Shown: positions 10,691 through 21,445, counted from the first letter of the stretch. The stretch is 64,000 bases of DNA from Nematopogon swammerdamellus (GCA_946902875.1 OX336336.1:5116545-5180544), one strand, 5' to 3'. Notes: a model not told the origin generated them from the sequence alone. Numbers and translations are program-made.

Positions 10691-11156
10691 TTCGTATCAC
10701 GCTCCGGTTTGCATTTTTTATTACTTAATGTATTGATGGATTGATTGATGTAGTTTTTATATGACTGGATTCGTTGCATAATCATGAAATTAGCACTTAA
10801 TGAACGACTTTTGGCCATGTAGATGCCATACCAGGACACTGGAAGAGTAATTCAGTTAGTTTGGAATGTATTTCGCAGAAACACAACGATATATGTAAAT
10901 ACTAACACGTGTGGCAAACTAATTAGATAACTACGATAATTGTTTATTGAGGCGGGCCGAGTCCCCGCAGTGGGTTATCCTTTACTAGTGAAATCAAACC
11001 GAAATTCTCCAAAGCCCCAAACAGCGGTAATTGAAACTTGCGAACCCTGAAATCGAACCCGGGACCCCTCGGTTCATATTCTGTGTAGGTACGGCTGCTG
11101 GGATTCAAAAGGGCGCGAATTCCTTACTTAATTATTATTTTTTAATTACTGTATTG
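10691..11156. other. No recognisable gene
   Basis: AT-rich, with a GC-richer piece at 10950-11100 containing AAATCGAACCCGGGACCC. That string resembles the complement of a tRNA B box, but no cloverleaf can be drawn. Confidence 0.4.
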
Positions 11157-11735
11157 TGTGGGGTCGGTACTTAAAAAGAATAGACCCACTGCGTCTCTCC
11201 CCGTGGATGCCGTAAAAGGCGGCTAAGGGAAAAGGACAAGATGCCGTGCTAAAGGGCGACAGGATGGCCACCTCTCACTTTGGCACGGTCCTTCCACCGA
11301 ATCGCGCAGCAGGTGGATCTTCGTGCCTTATTTGCTGCTTGATATTTTTTTTTTTTTTTTTTATTGTTTCCGAACTAGCTGGCTGTGTCCGAGGTCGAAG
11401 CCTCAGGCGCAGCCAATATCACCCCCGAGGAGGTGCCAGTCCGGCTTGGAGGTGGACTAATGTCGCTGGGGAAAGGCTATTTACCCGCGATTTGAAGATC
11501 CGTGGATTGTAGGAGTGGGGAAAGATATTCCCCGGAAGCCCGTTCCACACCTTTGCAGTGCGGCACAAGAACGATTTAGAGAATCGTGCCGTTCGAAGTA
11601 CTCGTCTGTCCTGTTATCTTGTCCTAATACATCGCTAAACGTGGTGGTCGGTGTTGTGCTGTAATTTTACAGAGTTCTTGCAGCACAGATTACTCTGCTT
11701 ACCTCGATTGTCACGATACAGCGTGTGGTATATAT
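11157..11735 (+). repeat. Family C repeat split by a LINE insertion
   Basis: The left part (11157-11343) has TCGGTACTTAAAAAGAATAG, CTGCGTCTCTCCCCGTGGAT and CACGGTCCTTCCACCGAATC. The right part (11608-11735) has CTAAACGTGGTGGTCGGTGT and ACAGCGTGTGGTA. Together they match the uninterrupted copy at 53795-54107. The gap is occupied by an antisense Jockey LINE 3' end. Confidence 0.8.
11346..11605 (-). pseudogene. Jockey-clade LINE, 3' end with C-terminal RT residues
   Basis: The minus strand reads FSKSFLCRTAKVWNGLPGN and then IFPHSYNPRIFKSRVNSL, ending at a TGA at 11419-11421. This is the standard C-terminal tail of Jockey-clade reverse transcriptases (compare FSKSFLFRTARVWNCLPAS in 20648-21445). 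The 3' untranslated part follows, then a poly(A) seen here as a T run at 11346-11362. Only about 62 codons remain, so the element is heavily 5'-truncated. Its 3' UTR string CAGCCAATATCACCCCCGAG and GAGGTGCCAGTCCGG is closely similar to the tail of SINE-A. That is the main evidence here for LINE-SINE tail sharing. It is inserted in a family C repeat. Confidence 0.85.
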
Positions 11736-12195
11736 TTTTTTTAAATTTTTATTACAGGGTTTTACATAGTCGTTTCGACCGACTTTCCATTCAGGGGTTG
11801 GTATCAACCCGGGTGGGTTAAACCCTACCACCTAGTAAGGTAAGTAGGGAAGGGCCTACAGTTTTACGTCGATTGTCACGATACAGCGTGTGGTATATAA
11901 TTTGTTTAAATTTTTATTACAGGCTATTTACATAACCGTTTCGACCGACTTTCCATTCAGGGGTTGGTATCAACCCGGGTGGGTTAAACCCTACCACCTA
12001 GTAAGGTAAGTAGGGAAGGGCCTACAGTTTTACGTCGATTGTCACGATACAGCGTGTGGTATATAATTTTTTTAAATTTTTATTACAGGCTATTTACATA
12101 ACCGTTTCGACCGACTTTCCATTCAGGGGTTGGTATCAACCCGGGTGGGTTAAACCCTACCACCTAGTAAGGTAAGTAGGGAAGGGCCTACAGTT
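11702..12195. repeat. 165-bp unit repeated three times in tandem
   Basis: The junction TCGATTGTCACGATACAGCG followed by TGTGGTATATA begins at about 11703, 11867 and 12032, giving a 165-bp period. Each unit fuses the end of a family C repeat to a piece of SINE-B body (GGTTGGTATCAACCCGGGTG, CCTACCACCTAGTAAGGTAA). The units are almost identical, so the triplication is recent and occurred after the two repeats became joined. Confidence 0.88.
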
Positions 12196-12333
12196 TTACG
12201 TGGAATCCGAACCACGGTCGCCCTCCGACGGTCGAGCGGTCACCCATCCAAGTACTGACCGCGCTCAGGTGTGCTTGTGATCACGACCGACAGTCGACCG
12301 ACCGCACCATTGACCACCGAGGCGCTGACAAAA
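12060..12333 (-). mobile_element. SINE-B copy (5S/tRNA chimeric head)
   Basis: The third unit of the tandem array continues into a complete SINE-B head on the minus strand. GGTCAGTACTTGGATGGGTG (complement visible near 12240-12262) is 5S-rRNA-like. It is flanked by the tRNA-like B box GGTTCGGATTCCACG and by a tRNA-A-box-like segment ending near 12330. Confidence 0.78.
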
Positions 12334-12554
12334 TATTTTTAATTAAATTGTATCTGGTATTGGTGCTTTTGGAAGCATACAAAATAGCAAACAAATCAAA
12401 ATACAAAATATGCATAGGTATAACATGGATTTCCCATAGTCGGTGTAATTTAAAATTCCGTAGTTATTTGGAAGCATCGATGTTGCTAAAGAGTTGAAAT
12501 CCGGCCGCCTAGCCCATTTTCAATCAATCACTCTGAACCTATGTCTGAAAACAA

Positions 12555-12800
12555 ACATGTACTGTACGTACAGTACCCGGCGGTAAGTAATGAACATGGA
12601 TCTTGAAAAGACACAATCCGGTTGCAGAGTGTCGTCTCTGTCGCACAGGGACGTGCGAGTTCGTGTGCGACAGAGACAACTCTCTACAAGATTGTGTATT
12701 TCTAATGCTCGATGTGCATTATTTACTGCCGCATACAGTACAGTACCCGACAGTAAGTAATGAATATCGATTTTTAGAAAGAAACATTCCGGTTGTATAG
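12555..12800. mobile_element. Palindromic MITE (P family) plus partial second copy
   Basis: The left end CAGTACCCGGCGGTAAGTAA is mirrored by TTATTTACTGCCGCATACAG near 12718-12737. The centre has CTCTGTCGCACAGGGACGTG. A second, partial copy starts at once (CAGTACCCGACAGTAAGTAA, about 12740). Reverse-complement relatives are at 54120-54258. Confidence 0.75.
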
Positions 12801-12888
12801 CGTCGTATCTATCGCACGAACTCAACAGAGACGACAGAGAACTCCGACAGAGACGACGCTCTAAAACCAGATTCTTTCTTTCTAAAGT

Positions 12889-13503
12889 TTATTGCTTTTT
12901 TTATGTAATCCGGTATGGGTGGCTGATTCGGCGGGGCCAAAGCACATGCTCCGATCAGCCAATATCAAATCCGAGAAAGTAGGTGTCATACCGGAGACTT
13001 CCCTAGATTGCTGGCTATACTTGACTAGAGGAGAACACACCCGAGGCTGCTATGCGGCCATCTTACATCCAGTACGGTGGTACTAACCCAGTCGGCTATA
13101 ATTTGATTCTACCACCTAGTAAGGGGCAAGGGATGCGACCTACAGTTTTACACCGGTTCCGAACGGTGAATCAGCACTACCCTTATCGCGAGATTTAACC
13201 TACACCGCGTACTACGCTACGCCGTGTTCTCCGCATCATTTTGTATGGAGAAACGAAGTTCGCAAATCTATCACTAGAGGCGCTGCTCCGTTTCTCCATA
13301 CAATATGATGTGGAGAACACGGCGTAGCGTAGTACGCGGTGTAGGTTAAATCTCGTGATAAGGGTACAGGTGAAGGTACAGGTATGCACGTAATTTTTTT
13401 CGTCAGAAAAAAACTCATTCGTACCCGCCGACCGGATTCGAACCTCGGACCTCTCGCACGAGATGCCGATGCCCAAACCACTCGGCCCCCCGTCGCTTAC
13501 TGC
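12889..13503 (-). mobile_element. SINE-A copy with head, split by a foldback element
   Basis: From TTTTATGTAATCCGGTATGG at 12898 the copy runs antisense through tail and body to CACCGGTTCCGAACGG. A 195-bp foldback element interrupts it at 13177-13371, and it resumes with GGTATGCACGTAA and the head at 13425-13500. The complement of the head contains the B box GGTTCGAATCCGGTCGG and the A-box region GGCCGAGTGGTTTGGGCA. Confidence 0.85.
13177..13371. mobile_element. Foldback MITE with 80-bp arms
   Basis: ACCCTTATCGCGAGATTTAA near 13180 is mirrored by TTAAATCTCGTGATAAGGGT ending near 13367. The arms also share CTACGCTACGCCGTGTTCTC. The centre of about 30 bases is unpaired. It is nested inside the SINE-A copy at 12889-13503, so it is the younger insertion. 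Confidence 0.88.
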
Positions 13504-13715
13504 CGGGTACTGTACGTGCAACGATGTATTAAATCACGCGACACGGAATACCATTAGCCTGTCCACTAACTTCACTCGTATGTTTGTACACCCGCACCTA
13601 AATTATTCAGTTACCTACTTTTATATTGGAGAGCTGTTGATTTGCCGAGCAATTAGCCCCTTGTCACGCGAGCTTCCGCACACCAACATCTAGCGCTATC
13701 GACTATAATCTAGGT

Positions 13716-14324
13716 CAGTGGTTCCCAATTAATTTCGTATACGGAACTCTAAATGATCGTCCTTCTGTTGGCGGAACACCAAGGCAATAACAATTTTGCA
13801 GAAATCTCAGCTAAATAATGTTAATCTTGCTCTCAAGCTGTGTTTTCGATAGACTATAACACCGCCGGTGTTATTATGTGACTAGTCACTGAATACTTGT
13901 AAAAATATGTATGCAAAAAATTCTTGTCGGTTCTTCTTCGTGGGTGTAATCCAAAGAGAAAGAGGGTGAGTTTAATGTCTTTGGTGTAATCGAACCGGAT
14001 AGAACAAATTGTGACACGTTCGAGTGCAGTCTAACTGCCATATGAATAATCAATAAACAATATAATACAATTAACAAAGTTAATTAGCTATTGTGAACAT
14101 AAAAGCGAAATTTATGTTACCTATACCTAAATTTTTGATACTAAATGGTTGGCGGATTATCATGTTTGATTTGAATAGCAAGACTATAGTTTGAAATTAA
14201 AAACCTATTACACGTTTTTGATCAGGGAGAGCGTTTTGTGCTTTTTCTGGTTGTAACCCACGGAACTCCTGTGACCCTTCCGCGGAACCCCAGGGTACCG
14301 CGGAACACCTTTTGGGAACTGCTG
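13716..14324. mobile_element. Non-autonomous hAT element, 609 bp
   Basis: Ends are CAGTGGTTCCCAATTAATTT and (inverted) CAGCAGTTCCCAAAAGG. Eight-base flanks ATCTAGGT (13708-13715) and ACCTAGGT (14325-14332) match at 7 of 8 positions and fit the hAT target consensus nTCTAGAn. Subterminal TACGGAACTCTAAATGATCG is shared with the shorter relative at 22177-22463. There is no transposase frame. Confidence 0.88.
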
Positions 14325-14332
14325 ACCTAGGT

Positions 14333-14640
14333 TGTACGTTGCTAGACACCATATCTGATCCACCACACACCCTGGTGAAATATGTAAATGCGGAGATATC
14401 ATATTCAGGGCATTTCGATACAATATTTCATGCAGCGTAGGGGTGGTAGCAGATCTCTTGCCGTTTCGTTCTATGCAACTCTACAACTCTAAAAGATATT
14501 AAGTTTACAACAGCACCACTGATTAATTTACATAATATGTATGTAAGTATATTAATATGCATATTATACATGCGTATTAAATTATTTGAGTAGTATTAGT
14601 TTATACGAGTAGTTTATTATATTTATTTACAGTTTAATAC
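14333..14640. other. No recognisable gene
   Basis: AT-rich sequence with nothing assignable. Confidence 0.4.
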
Positions 14641-14654
14641 ATTGCCACATACTA

Positions 14655-14850
14655 TTCATGTTCGCCTGATCCGAGGTTCGAATCTAACCGGCGCGCGTGT
14701 GTTTTTTCTGATTTGAAAAAAAAAATTACATGCATACCCTCCCCACTAGCTACCATACCCACTGTTCCATGGTTCGAATTCCATGTAAAAATGTATGTCC
14801 ACCGGGTTGACTGGAGGATATTGCCCAAGGCAATAAGCCCGCCCTTGCCA
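14655..14850 (+). mobile_element. SINE-like Pol III fragment
   Basis: CCGAGGTTCGAATCTAACCG is a B-box-like segment. It is followed by GTTTTTTCTGATTTGAAAAA and TTACATGCATACC, as after the SINE-A head. The remainder (GGCAATAAGCCCGCCCTTGC) resembles LINE 3' tails, so this is a third arrangement or a composite. Confidence 0.45.
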
Positions 14851-14867
14851 CGCATTTAGTGGCATAA

Positions 14868-15272
14868 ATTGTTTTTTTTTTTTTTTTTTTTTTATGGAAA
14901 CTGACACGGTTGGCTACATCACCTACAACGTCCGTGATGTCAGCCCATAACACCGGGTGAACTAGGTGCCATGTCAGTGCTTCCCCCTTTGATCGTGCCG
15001 GCTACACTGAACTGGTCGGAAAACACAAACTATTTACATAGCCGTTTTGACCGACGTTTCATTCAGTGCGGTGGTACCAACCCGGGCGGGTTAAACCCTA
15101 CCACCAAGTAAGATTAGGAGGGAAGGGACCTACAGTTTTACGAGGAATCCGAACCTCGGTCAGCCTCCAACGGTCAGCGGTCACCCATCCAAGTACTGAC
15201 CGCACCCAGCGTTGCTTAACATTCAATAGCGACAGTTGACTGTCTGCACCACTGAGCTATCGAGGCTGACAT
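14868..15272 (-). mobile_element. SINE-B copy, near full length
   Basis: A T run (complement of the A tail) at 14872-14893 is followed by ATGGAAACTGACACGGTTGG, the shared body TTAAACCCTACCACCAAGTA, and the complete head. The head's minus strand reads GGTCAGTACTTGGATGGGTG between B box GGTTCGGATTCCTCG and A box TAGCTCAGTGGTGCAGACAG. Confidence 0.88.
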
Positions 15273-15530
15273 ATTATTACTTACTCCCACAGTCCAAAGG
15301 TTGGTTAGAATAGAATTCCTCGGGGCATTAAGCTCGCCTATTGTGCCTAATTTTTGTAAATTGCTGTTCAGTAAAGAATATATACATAATACAAGTACCT
15401 ACATGTTTTATAGCTGCTTTCGTAAAGGTGTGTGACAACGTAAGCGAGGCAGACTATACGGAGCATAGAGAAATAATAACGGAGAAACTCGCCGACGCAA
15501 TTTTTGTTCTATATTCAAACGTCGCGCGCA

Positions 15531-16217
15531 TTTTTAGGGTTCCGTAGTCAACAAGGAACCCTTATAGTTTCGCCCTGTCCGTACGTCTGTCCGTCCGTCT
15601 GTCTGTCCGCGGCTTAGCTCAGAGACCCTTAGATATAGAAAGTTATAAGTTGGTATGGGTATACATATTAATAACGCCGACAAAGTGGTAAAATAAAAAT
15701 TTTGAAATAATTTTTTTTTAGGGTACCTCCCCAACACGTAAAGTGGAGGAATAATTTTTTTTTCACGTCTACCCCATCGTGTTGGGTGTCGTTGGATAGG
15801 CCTTTGGAAAATATTGCGGGTTTGTGAAAAACATTTTTCCATTTAGGGATCCGTTTGCGAATTATTAAGCTTTTAAGTGCTAATTTTTGTTAGAGTCAAG
15901 TGTCCCCCCCCTCTGCCAGCTAAACGGTTGTTATTAGATATGTGAAAAAATTCACAGCAGCAGCACATATATCGAAATTAAAAGGAAAACTATCACAGCT
16001 AAGTAGGCTGTACAGGTTGACGAGTAATAGTCGACGAACTTATAAAATGTACGGACGACAGCCATCATTTCACTGTTGAAGAACTTTTTCAAATTAACAT
16101 TCATTTATTTCCCTTACAAAATTATACAAATAATGGAATAATTTATTTTGATAGGGTTCCGCAACTACGGAACCCTACACTGCGCGTGGCCCGACACGCA
16201 CTTGGCCGGTTTTTATG
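15531..16217 (+). mobile_element. Long-subfamily (GTCY)n element, 685 bp
   Basis: It starts TTTTTAGGGTTCCGTAGTCA, has a (GTCY)n run at 15575-15610, and ends CACGCACTTGGCCGGTTTTT. Just before the end is the hairpin GGGTTCCGCAACTACGGAAC. It is nearly identical over its full length to the reverse-strand copy at 39142-39832. Recent mobility is therefore likely. No coding capacity. Confidence 0.85.
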
Positions 16218-16257
16218 ATTTAATTTAGGAGTCGTTTTAGACCGCGCGGCCTTAAAT

Positions 16258-16258
16258 G

Positions 16259-16291
<33 letters not shown>

Positions 16292-16292
16292 G
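16258..16292 (+). repeat. Homopolymer of 29 G
   Basis: Uninterrupted G from 16261 to 16289. Length may be affected by sequencing or assembly error. Confidence 0.9.
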
Positions 16293-16554
16293 AGGAAAGG
16301 CGGGGAACAGTTTCTTCAAAGTCTGAAGTGGATTAGTAGGTTGCGAGGCAAGGGGTTAGTTGTATTCTTTTGATGAAAGTATGGAAAATATTCGAGAAAT
16401 TTTCTTTCAAAATGTTTCAGCAATGTACTGAGCCGGTAGTAGATAGGTAGATAACTAAACGTAGCAGGTTTATTTGACATACAATAATTATTTTAACTCC
16501 GGTTCTATGCAAAATGCTCGTAGCACAGAATAGCTGCATCACTTCAAATGCTAA

Positions 16555-16690
16555 TTAAAAAGAATAACCCCGCTGTATATCTCCTTGTGTATGTCGTAAA
16601 AGGCTACTAAGGACAAGGTGCCTTCCGAAAAGTCGACAGACTAGCCTCTTCTCACCTTGGAACGGCCCTTCCACGCAGCGACCTATTTGA
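16555..16690 (+). repeat. Family C repeat fragment
   Basis: AAAAAGAATAACCCCGCTGT, GTATGTCGTAAAAGGCTACT and GGAACGGCCCTTCCACGC match the first half of the family C unit. Confidence 0.65.
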
Positions 16691-16859
16691 ACTTGTTATA
16701 ATTTTGTTAAGTTAGGTTAGGTTACAAGTACATAAATTAATTTTTATTATTTACTTAAAGGCGACGAATAAAAGTGTAATATATTTCCATTTTAAAGCAG
16801 AGATCCCTTCACCAATTGTGAAAGAATAAGTATCGATGATCATCGAATTGGCTGACCTG

Positions 16860-17035
16860 ATAATTATCAAACATGGCTAAAAACCATCCCGGTTCAACCA
16901 GCTTTCTAATAAAATTGTAAGCGTATCCAAATCGGCCCATCCGTTTGGGAGCTACGATGCATTCATACACACAGACACAGACAGACAGACGGAGGCTTGA
17001 AACTTATAACACCCCTCCTTTTGCGTCGGGGTTTA
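16860..17035 (-). repeat. LINE-type 3' tail, reverse orientation
   Basis: GCCCATCCGTTTGGGAGCTA and ACCATCCCGGTTCAACCAGC are the complement of the unit at 7380-7490. A CAGACAGACAG microsatellite and TTGCGTCGGGGTTTAAAA follow. Confidence 0.6.
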
Positions 17036-17590
17036 AAAACGTTACCAACCGTAGAGACGGCGAATAGTTACCTAAAGGTGCTGGTAAATAGTATTTGCGA
17101 CCACTTTTGGAAATTTTATTGCACGCACACACACACCGGATCCCGCGCGCCGCCCGCGCCCTCGCCCCGCCCGCCCCGAGCTCCGCGCTCGCCGGAGTCG
17201 TGTAAAAGGTTACTTTATCCCTTTGCGTCGCTTATTGCCCCTTGCGTCCCAGGCGCTGCCAGCTTTATGACTGCGACCTGTATATATTCGGCTGGAGTTC
17301 CTGGCGGCAAGTGTGTTTTAGCTTTCTGTTTTTCAGGGACATTGGATCTTCGTATGCAAGCAGCTCTTTATACAGTCTTCTGAGAAATCTTCTCCTCTTA
17401 GGTTGCGAAAATAAACCTAACTGGAGACGAACTTGAGGGTTTAAAAATTGTTTCATATGAAACAAAATCTTCGAGGAAGAAATAAATAACAGGCTGCGTT
17501 TTTTGTATTTGAAATAGCTAAGTGGGTTCTTGGTGCCGTAGCACCAAATTATTCCCACTTAAGTGTTACAAATTGTATTAGTCCATACGT
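17036..17590. other. Unassigned; GC-rich patch at 17125-17200
   Basis: The patch CCCGCGCGCCGCCCGCGCCC interrupts AT-rich DNA. Open frames here are under 130 codons and have no recognisable domain. Confidence 0.4.
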
Positions 17591-17830
17591 CAGTTTTGTT
17601 TTTGGTTGATATCTTTATTTATTTTATTTTATTTGCCACGGAAATTCAACAGCTTATACCATCATACAATGTTAAAAAAAAACATAAATTTAAAACTTTA
17701 TATAGGTACTATAAACAAAAATTCCTGCAATTTAAATACCATTACATAACCGCGCGTAAAGAAGAAGTAGTGAAAGAAAATTCATTATTTAAGAATAAAA
17801 AAATTAAAAAATATAAATATTAAAAATATT
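17590..17830 (-). repeat. Retroelement 3'-tail-like sequence
   Basis: TTTATTTGCCACGGAAATTC and AACAGCTTATACCATCATAC resemble LINE 3' ends that I have seen in Lepidoptera, in reverse orientation. There is no coding remnant. Confidence 0.4.
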
Positions 17831-18266
17831 AATATCTACTCAGTATGACATAATTTGTGAAATATTTTGCATTAAATCGTGGCTCTATTATTTTTTTCCT
17901 CGATGAAAAAATTGTAAAATCTTTTTGAAAGAATTACCCACTTACTCCATTTTAAAAGGTGAAATATCAAATTACCGGGTAAATATTATGATTTATGACC
18001 ATAAGCTGTGCCTTTAGTTTCTAAAAGAAATAATAGAATTATATAGTAATTCCAATAGAAATAGAAATGCTACAAAGCGTGCAAAGACGGACTTATCCAA
18101 GGACGGGCTTACCACTGAGTTATTTAGATAGATGACAGACATTCTTTGAGACATTTGTTCAGTCAGATTAGCCGAGTTCGACGAACGTTGAACGAGTGAA
18201 CACTATTAAGTGTCGTGCGCTGCTCTAGCTGGCTCTAGTAAAACTTCTCTTTTGCCGAAGTTACAG

Positions 18267-18585
18267 CGTACAGCAACTAAATTACAGCACAACACCGACC
18301 ACCACGCATTGAAAAGTATTTAGAAAACCGGCCAAGTGCGCGTCGAACTCGCGCACCGAGGGTTCCGTATCGCCATGTAATGGTCAGCGCCACTCACGCT
18401 ATCTATGGCGTGTTTATTAAATGCTTCACATTAATTGAAATTCATGAGTAGTTAAAATGCTTAATAGTCTTAACGGTAGATGGCGCGCATACACTTTTTA
18501 GTTTCTTCTATGGGAGCCCCGTGAATTTTTTACTTTTTCTTATTTTTCTTATTTTGGTCCCGTACCGGATACGAAATCCTAACAA
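18267..18585 (-). mobile_element. Family C end followed by a (GTCY)n MITE
   Basis: 18267-18325 (ACAGCACAACACCGACCACC) is the end of a reverse family C repeat. 18329-18585 is a reverse MITE: AACCGGCCAAGTGCGCGTCG at the left and GGTCCCGTACCGGATACGAA at the right. The microsatellite core has been lost in this copy. Confidence 0.65.
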
Positions 18586-19164
18586 GATAATTATCAAGCA
18601 GCAAGTAAGGCACGGTCACGGTCAGGTGACCAGGTCAGGCTTAAATACAATAAAAATCAAAATATGTGGTTACATATATGTACATTTATGTACAATACAA
18701 TAAAAATCAAAATATGTGTTAACACATTTGAAACCAGTAGCTATCTCATAAATTGTGCCTCCATTCAAAATGTCGCCTACAGATTTACAATCATATTTTT
18801 GAGGTCACAACAAGTACCTACAAACTACTCAAGGGTTTATATTACACTATTAAGTTATCTGTGCTATAACTCGCAACCTTTTTGCGTACATAAACGGTGT
18901 GCTGTTACCGTAAATTCGGGTAAATTTGTTTGCACGAAACAGCAGCGTCCCCCCGACCAACTGCGCTCGCCGACATGGGAGAGGTACGTTGCACGATCGT
19001 TTGGGGGCGTTGCTGACCTGATTTTTATGTGATTCGCACACGGGCTGTGTGATCAGAGGGGCCCGAGTGAGTTGACCTACGTGACAGACACGGGTATACC
19101 GCGGCCTGGGTAAGTAATACTGAAAGCACGGGTGTAAAAATTAAACTACTATTACTAAATTGAT

Positions 19165-19340
19165 ATAAATAGATAGATAGAAAATGCTTTATTGCTCCAG
19201 TAAACATTAAACAGTAACAAATACATTAAAAAATTTACATAAGGTGCAAAGGCGGACTTATCCCTTACAGAGATTTCTTACAGTCAACATTTGGATGTTT
19301 GAGATTGGATAATATAGTGGAATGTAAACAGGTAGTAGCA
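19165..19340 (-). mobile_element. Jockey LINE 3' UTR fragment
   Basis: A GATA-type tail (AAATAGATAGATAGAAAATG) is followed by CTTTATTGCTCCAGTAAACA and GCAAAGGCGGACTTATCCC. The arrangement recurs at 32740-32880 and 46433-46510, so it is the common 3' end of a LINE family. Confidence 0.6.
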
Positions 19341-19399
19341 AAAGAGTTGAGCGTGAGAATTGAAGATACCGAGAATAATAAATAATATAATAGAGATAT

Positions 19400-20105
19400 T
19401 GAGAATACCGTTTTTTGTTTTTGTCTGTTTGTATTAATTTTGTATAGGTATTTTATTTTATAATTACATTTATTTGTTGTTTTATAAATTCATTGAATAA
19501 ACTCAAATATTTTAATGTTTCTGCTGTAAATGAAGATACTAATAACTAAATAATTAAAACCTAACTAACAAATGTATAACATTGATAAAATTAACCTAAT
19601 AAATAAATAAAGAAAAACTAAATACTAACATTAAAGATTACTGTAAGTAAAAAACTTCGTCCAATTCCTCCGACTCCGCCACAGTACCCAATACGCTGGC
19701 TGCGTTGCCCCTTTGAATGGCTAGGCCTATTTGCTGAAAAAAGAAAGACTTGGCGCGTCGGTCACCAGACTTATCAATAAGGAGCTTTCCTAGGACGTTT
19801 CCGAAAGTCCTTGCGTCGGGTGACCACACGCCAAGTGTTTCCACAGCAAAGGCCAGGAATTCGAAGTGGCCGCGCAAGCCAACGTATTTTTTAATTTTCT
19901 GGTTTTGTGCACCTAGAGCGGCGGAGCCAGCCGAATTGGACTAGCCGGCAATATGGGTAGGTGCGAAGGTGTCAGCACACGTCGCGTCCCATACTAAAGC
20001 CTTTCCCCGGCTCCATGGGACTAAGGTCATGCCGTCAGGCCTCTTTCCGTCGTCCCGACATAGGCCTGGTGGTTCCAGCAGACTGGGAAAGTCCGCTTTA
20101 TAATT
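19400..20105 (-). pseudogene. RLE-type non-LTR retrotransposon, 3' fragment
   Basis: The minus strand from about 20105 to a TAA near 19635 encodes the endonuclease half of the same family as 58940-61921. [12 protein letters not shown] and [13 protein letters not shown] (RLE catalytic block) are followed by FEFLAFAVETLGVWSPDA and GLAIQRGNAASVLGT. The frame is single and continuous except for one TAG (19941-19943 on the + strand). RT, finger and knuckle are missing through 5' truncation. The 3' UTR continues to about 19400, where the Jockey tail begins. Compared with the 59-62 kb copy it is clearly diverged, so the two are not a recent duplication. Confidence 0.87.
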
Positions 20106-20647
20106 ATATAGAATTAATATAAATATGTAACAAAAACGTGGAAATAAAGAGATAATAAGAATACTTATTAACAATACATATTGTTAATACATATAAATTA
20201 CTAAATATAAGGAATATTTTGTACAAATAAATATACATACATACATACTTGTCTATCCAGGTATGAAACAAAAGTTGTTTTTTGTTTTTTAGGTTTTTAC
20301 TTCACATTGACGGAGATAATACAGTTTTAGGTGTACTTAAATTGAATTCCAGCCGAATAAATACAGGTCGCAGTCATAAACACGCTCGCTAGAGGACTTA
20401 TCTGCCGCATCCATTGTGGAAGAGTCACACTTTTGAGAGATTCTTCGCGCTGTGCGACGTTTATCACTTTGCTGCAATTTCTAGAACTGGTCTAATCAAA
20501 TTCTACCCTCCATCTGTCACATAAAGTTATTCCTAATCCGAAGTGTGAGTAGAAATACCGGCCTGACCATACCGTGAGTCCCACACAACACGTGAAGAAC
20601 GAGCAAAACCGCAGTGACATAGCCCCAGTCACGAAATCAGTAGAGCA

Positions 20648-21445
20648 TTTTTTTTATGTAAACCAGCATGGGTGGCTGTGCCGAGAGACCAATGGTGCAG
20701 TCGACAGAGCCAAAATTACCTCTCCTCGCGAACCCACGCTCAGTTAGGTGCCATGCCAGCAGATTTGCGGACTATTGCTAGGCTGTCTAGCCCGTTAATA
20801 CGACGCTTGAAGACACGCAGGTTAAAGGATTCAGGAAATACACTCGCCGGAAGACAGTTCCACACTCTAGCGGTGCGAAAAAGAAACGATTTAGAGAACC
20901 GATGGGTTCTCAAAAGCCCAATGTCAACAACAAAAGAGTGCTGAGTCTCTCTGCGACGAGTCATGCGGAGATAGGACGGGTGGCAGGGAATAAGGGATGC
21001 TAGTTCCACAGAGCAGCGTCCGTGATAGTATCTGTAAAACAGACTAAGCGAACCCACAAATCGTCTGTGACTCAGAGACTCCAGACCATCTCTGTAAGTT
21101 TCGGGTCACCAACAAGACGGATGGCTCGACGCTGTATCGAGTCCAAGGACGCAAGCAGATAATGCGGACTACCCTCCCAGATGTGACTGCAGTACTCCAT
21201 CACCGGCCTAATCTGTATTTTGTACAACAGGAATAGTTGTGCCGGTGAGAAGAACCGCAGATTGCGGAAAAGTATTCCCAATTTTCTGGATGCAGTTTTG
21301 GCCTTAGACTCGATTAGTTGCCGGAAACCCACTTCTTTGGATATAGTGGTGCCCAGGAGGTCCACGTGCTCCGAGACAGGTACGACGCTACCTTGGAAAC
21401 TAGCTTGGAAAGGAAAGGGATTTGCATAACTTTTAGTGAGCGACT
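20648..21445 (-). pseudogene. Jockey-clade LINE, C-terminal RT half and 3' UTR
   Basis: On the minus strand one frame (21365 to 21072, open somewhat further upstream) reads VDLLGTTISKEVGFRQLI, LFLLYKIQIRPVMEYCSHIW and LDSIQRRAIRLVGDPKLT. These are the RT thumb and post-RT region typical of insect Jockey elements. A 1-nt shift near 21080-21090 moves to the second frame (21057 to 20740) with SLSLFYRYYHGRCSVELA and RVWNCLPASVFPESFNLR. The catalytic YADD region is not included, so the copy is 5'-truncated and dead. The 3' UTR ends in GCCACCCATGCTGGTTTACA and an A run. That last 90-100 bp resembles the SINE-A tail, which marks this LINE type as a candidate SINE partner. Confidence 0.88.

Noticed and set aside
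16261..16289. G29 tract as a biological G-quadruplex element
   Set aside because: Possible in principle, but a bare homopolymer of this length can be an assembly or PCR artefact. Listed only as a repeat.
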